64,000 nt of DNA from the NCBI RefSeq assembly GCF_018812025.1, contig NC_063049.1, positions 32,497,447 to 32,561,446 on the forward strand, written 5' to 3'. How positions within the stretch are numbered: the stretch's first letter is position 1; the number at the start of each line of letters is the position of its first letter. The translations under genes were made by a program, and so were the position numbers. This DNA is from Megalobrama amblycephala (taxonomy: Eukaryota > Chordata > Actinopteri > Cypriniformes > Xenocyprididae). The notes under the pieces were generated by a model, which saw nothing but the letters and a program-made list of their open reading frames with translations, did not search any database and was not told the DNA's origin. Shown in pieces: positions 55,370 to 64,000 of the stretch.

Positions 55370-56060
55370 GACATAGTGGGCCCGGCGTGAGCTGATCCTG
55401 TGCCACATGCTCATTAAACAAGCTCCTTATGCTAATTGACTGTTTATTCACACGTCAGCAGTTTTCAAGCGCAAGCGAAAGAAAACACTGGCAGCGCTAT
55501 TGAGACAGTGAGTCTACTCGCCCACGAAGATAAATCCTCCCTGCGCTTCACTGTACAATTCACAGAAAAACAAAAAGAGGGGTTTCGCTCTCCTTATCTC
55601 CCAAATGAAGCGTTAAAATTAGCCTGATAATACCAGAGGGCTTTCAAAAGCTTCGTTTTAATTAAATTGGGCCAAACATTAATTGAACACCTGAACATGC
55701 TGGGCTTCCCTCACTTTTTGTCGCTCAAAAACCCTAGTTTCCCGCCTTTTTCAATCTAATCGCATACCATTGTTGTTTTCTGACAGGCAAGATGAATATT
55801 CATCTAGATGGATTTGGCTGCCTGGAATGATTGTGACATGCTCTTTTGTAACTCCTGCCTTGACCCTGATTTCTGTTTAAGATTACGGGTGGATATTAAT
55901 ATGGCCCAAAGCAAGGCAATTTGTACTAATTACTGAAAGCGAAGCCCTCTCCTTGCTAATCCACAGTTCTCATCTGATTAGTGGAATAAGAGCCCCGGGC
56001 GAGTGTTGTGGCTCTCTTCATTACTGTCCCTTCTGATTTTCCTCCCTATCGGTTTTATGT
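55370..56060. promoter_or_regulatory. Candidate conserved non-coding block in the first intron
   Basis: About 700 bp free of recognisable repeats, with many TAAT/ATTA homeodomain-type cores and balanced base composition, such as GCTAATTGAC, GTTTTAATTAAATTGGG and AACATTAATTGAAC. It lies between the 5' UTR exon and the large coding exon. Conservation is inferred from texture only. Confidence 0.3.
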
Positions 56061-56069
56061 TTTTAATTC

Positions 56070-57200
56070 CAGACATGACTCCCCTACCATTTGATTTGTA
56101 AAAAAGAACAAGCCATTTTTAGAATACGAATATGATTATACAAGTCATAGGAAACTACGCATCATGAACATTAAAAATACTGCAGTGGTTATTGAACTAT
56201 TAAACATCCTTGATTTACTTTTAGTGTTGTTAGTAGGATCATTTGATGTGATATAGATGAAAGAGGGATATTGTTAGTGTTGTACAGTATACACAATCTA
56301 TTTTTAAATATGTGAGAAATGTAGGGTGAATATAATTTTGCACACTTGAAGGGCAGTAATATAGGTAAAAGGAGAGCAATTTGTAGAGTTGCTGCAAACA
56401 CAAGTGAGCAACCGAATCCCTTACATACAAGCCATTAGCACAGGTTGCATACAATCAACGCTTCGAGAAGGTAATTTTACATTTTTAGGTAATCCTTGGT
56501 AGCACATCCTCATGATTAATTTTGTAACCTGGGGTAATTTTAAATCTTATCTGCTATTTTAAAATCCTCAAGGATTATCATTAGAATAGGCTACATTTCT
56601 TATGTATTTGGATATTTATATATTTGTTTATTTGTATTTTTTGACCAAACTTGCCATGGAGAAACAGAATGCCAGTTTTAAAAAAATATTTGCCACAACA
56701 GTCAGCTATTGTTTATTATTATATATATAATTAGAAACCCATTTATGGAAAAAAGTAATATTATAAAGATAAAGGTTAAGTAACTTTCAAATGCTAAAAT
56801 ACATTGTCTTTTTAATGTCATTGTACTAAAGCCAAAAGAATTCAAAATAAATAAAAACCAAAAATATTATCTGGAAAATATTTACTTTATAGTAATGATG
56901 TATTATGTACAGTATGTATTTTCTACTTAGAATACTGTTAGATGTATACACCTAAAGTATATGTCAGTAGATAAGTAGATGTATAAAAAAAAACATTTTT
57001 AGTTTAATTAATTTGTATAGTTTTTTTCATTTGGGCAAGCTAAATGTGACAGTGGACAGAATTTATAGTGCAAATGAACAAGTCACTTTTTTTTTTAACA
57101 CTATTTTACTATTTTACCATTTTTAACCAGCAGGTGTAAGTGAATTACTGATGCTTAGATGCAGAGCGTATGACCTGATTGTTCTAGTGATACCTTGTCT
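56070..57200. other. Intron sequence without a recognised feature
   Basis: AT-rich sequence up to the acceptor at 57211-57212. No exon or clear element seen. Confidence 0.45.
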
Positions 57201-57212
57201 GTACTTCTGCAG

Positions 57213-60200
57213 GGCTGTGATCCCAGTGCTCCCTTCTGGAAGATGGCAGCTCCTGCTGTGGCCATGCCGGATGTGAAAGCTCCACAATGTGAGTACTCCC
57301 CAGCAGGTTCTCCTGCAGGCTGCAGCATGGACTTGTCCATGGACCTGTCTGTCCTCAGCTCCCCACTGTCTGCTTTCCCTCATCATGGCGTGCCCCCCTT
57401 CCCTGCCCAGGACATAGCGCCAGGCCACTGCAACAACAACAATGGCCTGCTCAGCAACTTGGGGCTCTACTGCTCCACTAGCAGTATGCATCCCCTTAAA
57501 CAGCCTGACGGTCAGTCTGGCTACGGGACGATACGCATTCCACAGGGCTGCGTGAACACCGGCGGCACCCGACTTTACCGGAGCCTAGAAAACCTTCACT
57601 GGGCTGCCGTGTCTGACCCCAATGCGTATCCTTACAGGAGTGTGGACAGTGAATTTATTCTTCATTGCACTTCAAGCAGCCACTGGTACGATGGACCTCC
57701 TCAGGGACCACAGGTATATGGCTTAATGCCTTCCCTCGAAGGCATGGCGATCTACGGCCGCCAAGGAGTGGTCAGAAAGGATATTCCTCTCTTCCCGCAA
57801 TGGCTTTTACCTGCGGTTGAGGACTGGAGCATGAACGGAAATGGCCGAAAGGGTCTTCGAGACAAGCTGCGGCTCCAGAGCACACGTGTGACAGAGCCCC
57901 ACAAGCCCTTGCGTCCTCAACCTGTGCTTGGTAATGCACCTTCTCCGCTGTATCCGTGCAATCAGGATGTAGCAGTTCGGCCTGGGCCGCCATCATTGCA
58001 AACGAATGGACAGCAAAAGTTGAGTGCCCATCGCATCACCAGTCCTGAGGAGATCAAACAGGAAGCAATGCGACGACTGCAGCTCCGAAGGCAAAGAAGC
58101 ACCCCTAACCTGGCTCTGAACTCCAGACAGGAGTCTAGTACCATGAGTAAAGCTCATACCGCAGAGCCCATCTGCAGCAACTCTGCCCAGTCAACCCCCG
58201 AGAGGAAAAGACCCCCGATGGGCCGCCTGCACATACCTACATTTGAGGAGTTTAAGAGAATGAGGCAAAGGGAGGGCAGTAAGAACCACAGGTCCTCTGA
58301 AATGGTGAGTAGCGACAAGCATAGAGAGGAAAGACAACAAACAGAGGAAACACAGAGTGCAGAAAGGACCGACACCGACGTCAACACCGCTCAAGATTCG
58401 AACCATCATTGCAGGCAAAGGGGAGGAGAGATCTCTGAATCCAGTTCCAACGCAGATGTCCCAGGAGGACCAATCTGCACAGGCCCAGTAGCTCGCTCTC
58501 CATTACACTCTCAAGCTGCTACAGGAAGAGAGGAGGAAACAAAGGGCCCAGCAGGCCCTGGGGCCACAGATGTAGATGTTCTCCCCTTCCCACCCCGCAG
58601 GGAGTGTGGTGATGGCCCATCCAGCTGCTGCCCCGCAATCCTTCTGGATGGCAAAGACCTTTCCAGCTACGGAGCCAAAATCTACAAAATGAAGGATGGC
58701 TTCCTGGGATCCGCCCTGGACCTTATTAAAAAAAGGTGAGTGGATGAAGCAGCAGATGTATTGGTTGTGGTGGTACACTTGTGAATTAACTTAGTACTTA
58801 AAGTTGCAATATAACTGAAGTAGTAACAAATCATTTCATCTGTATTGTGACATTCATCCGAGTGAAATGGATTATTGAAAAGAACAAAAAATGTAGGAAG
58901 GGGACTTGGTTCTAGTGTTGTCAAAAGTATCGACCACGATACCAAGTCAGTACTGAAATTTTAAAAATGAGTTTAAACACCTCTGATTGGCCATTGTGTT
59001 CACATGCTCAACATATATGTCTGTGATGTCTGTGATTGGCTACAATGATCAATGCTTCAAAAACATGTTGTAAATAGACTTACACAAACACACACAGGAG
59101 CGTTTGAAAGCAGGTGTCTATCGTGGACCGGTCCGCTGATAGACGCCTGTTTTCAAACGCTCCTGCTTTGAAAACGCTTTCAAATTCAAACACTTCCATG
59201 AGTTGATCATTGTAGCCCATCATAGACATATATGTTGAGTGCGAGAACACAATGGGTTAATCAGAGGTGTTTACGAATCCACACAACAGCACTCAAAATG
59301 TCACATTTTTAAAATTTCAATACCGACTTGGGATGGCGGTCAGTACTTTTGACAACACTACTTGGTTCTATCCATTGGTTGATGACTGGATGGAGGAAGA
59401 TCTGAATGTGAGCTTGAGGTTGTTTGTAAGTAAGGGGGGGGTTTAAGTGGACAAAATTAGTGGAGAAGCCAGGCATACTCCACAGGAGAGAAGTCTGTTG
59501 TTTCAATGGAAGATCAAGTTATGATATTTTGAATGAAACTTATTCCTGGATGATAATTAAGATGCATTTAGAGAATAGATTGGGTAAATTTCCATTTCAT
59601 GTCTTCTTCGACAGATTATAAACTTGAATTCTTCAGTTCTTGCCACATTTTATTGATAAACAACAAAGAGAGAGACCTTAAATCAGGGGCAAAGAAAAGG
59701 GAATGGGATGGGAAGTGGGAACATGACCTAGGCAGGATTAAAATCCAGGTCTTCCATTATATTGAAATCGGGGAAATATCTCTAATATTTGCAAATATTT
59801 CCATACCATGTCACTTATCATTTAGAGTTTAAATGGGAAAATTAGCATGAGTAAAAATGGACATTAGCTGGAACAGTGTATCTCTTGGTTATCAGTTTTG
59901 CTTGTTAACTGTGAAAATGAATCCAGCAGTGTTTTCATCAGTACTTGTGTTGGTATTGATTTATTCCAGCATCTTTGCACAGCTTGTATACATGGAAAGA
60001 GAGTCAATGTATCATTACTGATGTGATTCTAAATGTCTTCATTTATGCCAGGCACACAATAGCAGATGTGATATTTGCATATAGTGGCATATTCTGTGAT
60101 GATTAGCAGGTTTAGCTACATCAGGAATGTAAGAACATGGCTATTAGAAATTCTATTAAATATCCTGTAATAACCAGTATCTTTGTCTTGTTTTCCAGTA

Positions 60201-61970
60201 TAAAATTACAACCCAGCTTTTTAACTAGTTTTAAGTATAAACTTGATTACATTTTGTTAAAGCTTCAGGGAAATTTATTTTGTTTTATGCATGCATATTA
60301 TTACTGGAAAACAAAGATAAAGAACCAAATTTTTGTAGTCGCAACAACCAAAGGTAAAGGACTGAATGCTATAGCAATAAACCACATTAATTCCCCATTG
60401 AATCACACCGGCAGTAACTGTATTACACGGATTCTTCAGTGGTTGTGTTGTGCTGTGGCGGTTTTCTGGTTCACACCTGTCCACCAACAGCATGTTTTAC
60501 ACATCTCACTCGAGTGTAAAATATGCAAACCTGACAGGAATTTGATTAACATAACAGCACATAACTCTGGCCCTGACAGTCTGCTCAAATTTAGCATGGA
60601 TGCATAAATCCGTATAGATTTTCCTTCAGCTGCATTTGCTCCAGACATAGTACAGAGCTTAATTGCGGGTGCGTCAGAGGCTTTTCGACATTACAGAGCC
60701 TTTCTCTAATGTTATGTTCCTCCAGGGCAGGAGTTCAATCCAGGCTGCGAACCGTCTAAATATAACATCCAATATCCCAGCTGTACCGTAGTGCCTCAAG
60801 TGTGGGTATTCATTTACTACAGAGCAGCCCGGGGGCTTCCAGGTCTTTTTATGAGACTTTTATATAGTTATTTTCATTTATTGTCTGCTTGATAGAAGGA
60901 AGAAGAACAAGGCAATGTTCTTATTTAAGCTTCCAGCCACTTCATTTCTTTGACTAAAATAGATGAACATTTCACAGGAAGCTTATTGTCCTGATACATC
61001 ATGGGCATCTTTTTATCATGGTGTTGATGTAATTTTTATAGATTAGTTGAGTCAGTATTCTTGGACAGGATGCACATTGTACCTTTAAATGAAAGTGCTT
61101 TTATCAATGCCTGACAATACACTGGAATAAGCGTCTTTAAGTGACATAATAAATTCTAAAATAATTTAGGGGTAAACATTCAGTGAATGAATTCCCACAG
61201 CACTGTTGAAATGACAGGTAATATATCTGCAATGCTTTAATGACAATTTCATTCACGTGTGAAAGACATTGGTTTTATTGCTTCTTTCAGAGCGGGATAG
61301 TAATTACTGTCAGTCCACGGCTACAGGTTTGTGAATGAACTCTTCCACATTTTATTGTTCGAATTAAAAATGACATTAGACACACCAAACATTAACATCA
61401 GCATTTTGTGATTCTTCTTTTCCAATTGATCCTTCTTTTCTTAGTGAGATGTCAAGGCTTCTTTGTCTTTGTGTGTGTTTTTTTTTAATGCTTCAGAGCT
61501 CATGGTTGTGCTGTCAGCACTATTCTAAGATGACATCTATGCAAATTTATGACAGTAATGAGTGCAGCATTATCAGATATTGAGGTACTGAAGCATTAAA
61601 GAAGATGGAAGTGATGTGGAAGAGGCAATTAAGAGCTTATAACAAATCAATCAAAACACCTGTTTTTAAACCTATGCGATGTCTGTATATGAACAATGGC
61701 TGAGGCAAACAGCTGATTAATATGTTTATAAGTCTGTTTATTCAACAGTGAATGCACAGCAATCATTCACACATGCATTACAAATCTTAATATTAGTCTT
61801 TCATGTCTTTGATTTGATACACTGCAGAAAATATTTCCTTAATCACTATATTTTAATTGGTTTTTAATGTGTTTGAATGCTCACCAAGGTTGCATTTATT
61901 TAATCAAAAATACAGTAAAAAAAAAATCAAATTGTGAAATATAAATATATCCGATTAATCGATTTTGACA

Positions 61971-62029
<59 letters not shown>

Positions 62030-63135
62030 TTAAGATGCATCATTACTCCAGTCCTCAGGGTCACATGATCCTTCAGAAATCATTCTAATATGCTGATTTG
62101 CTGCTAAAGAAACATTTTTTTATTTTTGTCATCAATCTCGAAAGATGTTGTGCTGCTTAATATTTTTGTGGAAGTTGTGATAGATTGGTTCAGGATTATT
62201 CGAAATAGAAATTTCTTTTCTGTCACTTTTTTTATCAATTTAATGTGTCCTTGCTGAATAAAAGTATTAATTTCTTTTAAAAACAAAATTATTACTTACC
62301 CCAAGATTTTGAATGTTTAGTGTACAGCACATTTACGGTACCTGAGAAGCAAAATTATGTACGATAATTATAATGTTATCGTAGAATTATGTACGATACG
62401 TTGAATCAAGTTTTTACAATTTATATTCTCAAAAAACAAAGTCTTACTTATCTTACAAAATGTTTTAGGATTGATTTATGCCTAAACAAAAAAAAATTCA
62501 AAAACAAAATGCAAAAAATAAAATTGCATTTGGTTTAGAAAACTAAAATTCACCACATATTCCATTAAAAAATCAATTCGCATTATCTTACACAGATCTT
62601 GCATAGTTTTACTTGTTATGTGCTGTTATTTATTCATCATGTGTGGGGTCATTCACAGATACATAAGCTCCTTTTCTACTTCGCGCTCACACACACACAC
62701 AACGGAATCTAAAAGATCGATTGTGCTTGTTCCAATTCGGAAGCCTGTAGTGAGGAGTTCAGGTGTTAATGTGAATTGATGCGTCTAATTGCTGTCCACC
62801 CTGAGCCCCTCTGGTCTGAGGGCACCGGTCCTCCCTAGAGGGGTGGGGGTTGACCGCACGGCACGCGTACAAGCGCAGAATCAGGAATTTTAATTCCAAT
62901 TTAACACTCCCATTTTCCTGTCTTTGTGTTCTCTCTCCCTCGCTGCCCCAGCTGCAGTGCAGAGATTGCAGCCGAGACTCCCGTCCGATTGTCGCGTGAG
63001 CAGAATGACGTCACTGACATCACCGCTCCCCAGTCCAGCCATCAATCTGCCCACGTTGCCATGACAACGTCGGCCTGCGGAGAGGAGGCTTGCACAGAGC
63101 CCACGGGACAACAGGGGAAAGCGGCAACAGAATGC
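57213..63135 (+). CDS. Unrecognised large-exon protein, N-terminal 559 residues (possible GEF or scaffold N-terminus)
   Basis: Exon 57213-58735 follows a CTTCTGCAG acceptor and ends at GTGAGT. Exon 62952-63135 follows CTGCCCCAG and ends at GTAAGG. The split codon AG|C joins them in frame, giving ...SALDLIKK-S-CSAEIAAE. I place the start at the ATG at 57243 (AAGATGG, strong context), giving about 559 residues before the window ends. The protein is Ser/Pro-rich and mostly disordered in look, with short conserved-looking islands: RLYRSLENLHW, SPEEIKQEAMRRLQLRRQRS, HIPTFEEFKRMR and the DLIKK end. No enzymatic domain is visible in this part. It could be the long N-terminal region of an ARHGEF4-type exchange factor, since ARHGEF4 and CYP27C1 are both on human chromosome 2q, but I cannot confirm this. 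Gene reality is well supported; identity is not. Confidence 0.8.
58913..59360. mobile_element. hAT-like MITE with an exact 8-bp target duplication
   Basis: TAGTGTTGTCAAAAGTATCG at 58913 is mirrored by GTACTTTTGACAACACTA ending at 59360. The octamer CTTGGTTC flanks both sides exactly (58905-58912 and 59361-59368). The centre folds back on itself: GGAGCGTTTGAAAGCAGG near 59097 pairs with CCTGTTTTCAAACGCTCC near 59163. It lies in the intron between the two coding exons of the 57-kb gene. Confidence 0.92.
59369..61870. other. Intron sequence without a recognised exon
   Basis: Mostly AT-rich. A repeat-poor, GC-balanced block at about 60620-60860 may be conserved non-coding DNA. The 156-codon frame at 60137-60607 has no family resemblance or splice context and is not called as a gene. 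Confidence 0.4.
61880..62322. mobile_element. TA-flanked MITE, copy 7, with a (TA)n interruption
   Basis: The right end GATTTTGAATGTTTAGTG precedes TA at 62323-62324. AAGGTTGCATTTATTTAATC is near the left, and CACATGATCCTTCAGAAATC follows a (TA)n run at 61975-62028 that has expanded within the element. The left terminus is degraded. Confidence 0.75.
62325..62951. other. Intron sequence before the second coding exon
   Basis: AT-rich, then GC-rich near 62760-62900 approaching the exon. No separate gene seen. Confidence 0.45.
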
Positions 63136-64000
63136 GTAAGGAATTCTCTCTCACACTTGCACATCTCTGAATATCACTTCTGAGTGAAGACAGCAGCGAC
63201 TCTGTCATGCATGCATGCGAGCGTGTTCAGGGCGCATGGGAGGCTGAGGATGCAGGGGAATCTGCACGGTAGAGGCGACTGCAGACATGCAGCGGAGCGC
63301 ACAGAGCCGCAGCTAAGAGCAACACGCAGGGAGGATTAGAGCCAGGTTTCATGGTGGTAACTGCTTTCTGTTCCTCTGTTTGTCAGGTTGTGTGTCCTGC
63401 CCCTGCTGCTTGAGATGCCGACCGGGTCTTTATTGCGCCACGTTCATTCATGCCATTTGACTGGCTGCATGTTTATAAGGTTAAGGGTGATATGGAAGAA
63501 TGCTGGCATTCATGTACAATGTTGCTACGATTGATTGGTCAGCCGCTGCGCACAGATGCTTCTTCTGTCTTTGCATTTCAGTGTTTTTAATTAAGATAAC
63601 TGCTCCCTTATTATTTATTCTGTACGTCACCTGAAGCCATGGTGTCTTGTTTCTTGTACATTGATAACGCTTGAGAACCTAATGCTATCGAGTGACCTTT
63701 TGAGGGTTTTACGGCATAGGTTGTGTTTTCTATCAGATGCAACTGAAACACTATGTACTGACTTAGTGATGCATCATTTTGGAATAGATTTCTATTGTTT
63801 CAGAGGTGTTATCAATTCTGTTTAGGCTGATCCAGTCAGTGTGAACACTTTTAAAGTCAACCCGAGACCATTGACAACACATTTGACTTCCGCGCTGTGC
63901 TGTATTGTTGAGTGAAATAGGTATTTACAGTTGAAAATAAAATGATTGAACTGATTTTACCTTCATTGGATCATGAAAAGTCTCAAGTATTACAGGTGGT
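63136..64000 (+). other. Intron sequence at the right edge
   Basis: After the GTAAGG donor at 63136 the sequence is open to the window edge without another convincing exon. The first 200 bp are CpG- and GC-richer than the rest and could hold an alternative promoter. Confidence 0.4.

Noticed and set aside
57123..58945. Long frames on the minus strand and in other phases across the large exon
   Set aside because: They are shadows of the plus-strand coding exon, which has consistent splice sites and phase with the next exon.
60137..60607. A 156-codon plus-strand frame
   Set aside because: No family resemblance, AT-driven composition, no splice or promoter context; it lies in the intron of the 57-kb gene.

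Overview
This looks like nuclear DNA from a teleost fish, most likely a cyprinid. It is AT-rich, its genes are split by GT-AG introns, and it is crowded with non-autonomous DNA transposons of kinds familiar from zebrafish and carp relatives (TTAA-flanked foldback elements, hAT-type elements, TA-flanked MITEs, a tRNA-derived SINE). There is no bacterial or viral gene organisation, and most open frames in the window are noise.

Genes, left to right. (1) Positions 104-5183, plus strand: the last three coding exons of an Rnd-type atypical Rho GTPase, best match rnd3, ending in the CAAX box CTVM. (2) Positions 7721-22514, minus strand: a complete nine-exon cytochrome P450, recognised as cyp27c1, the mitochondrial retinoid 3,4-desaturase that makes vitamin A2. 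It lies tail to tail with rnd3. (3) Positions 25145-27488, minus strand: a complete six-exon eaf2 (ELL-associated factor 2), lying just upstream of cyp27c1 on the same strand. (4) From about 54946 to beyond the right edge, plus strand: the 5' part of a gene with a 1.5-kb coding exon (57213-58735) and a phase-compatible next exon (62952-63135). I do not recognise the protein with confidence. The only coding frame between eaf2 and this gene that resembles a protein family is a small THAP-like frame inside a transposon.

The other main content is nested transposons. The rnd3 intron holds a hAT-like element with an exact 8-bp target duplication inside a second inverted-repeat element. Intron 8 of cyp27c1 holds a stack of three or four elements, including a very CpG-rich one. 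Intron 6 holds a hAT-like element with two TTAA-type elements inside it. Intron 2 holds a 1.7-kb element with arms of about 360 bp. The 28-37 kb stretch is a cluster of TTAA-type elements, including one carrying a THAP-like frame and one flanked by TGAA instead of TTAA. Long simple repeats sit at 40.4-41.6 kb (AT and TTTA) and 52.3-53.6 kb (CTAT/CTGT, directly behind a SINE). Repeat-poor stretches near 55.4-56.05 kb and elsewhere may hold conserved regulatory DNA.

The genes have no evident joint pathway: a cytoskeletal regulator, a retinoid enzyme, a transcription-elongation factor and an unknown scaffold-like protein. All calls come from reading the sequence. No database search was run.
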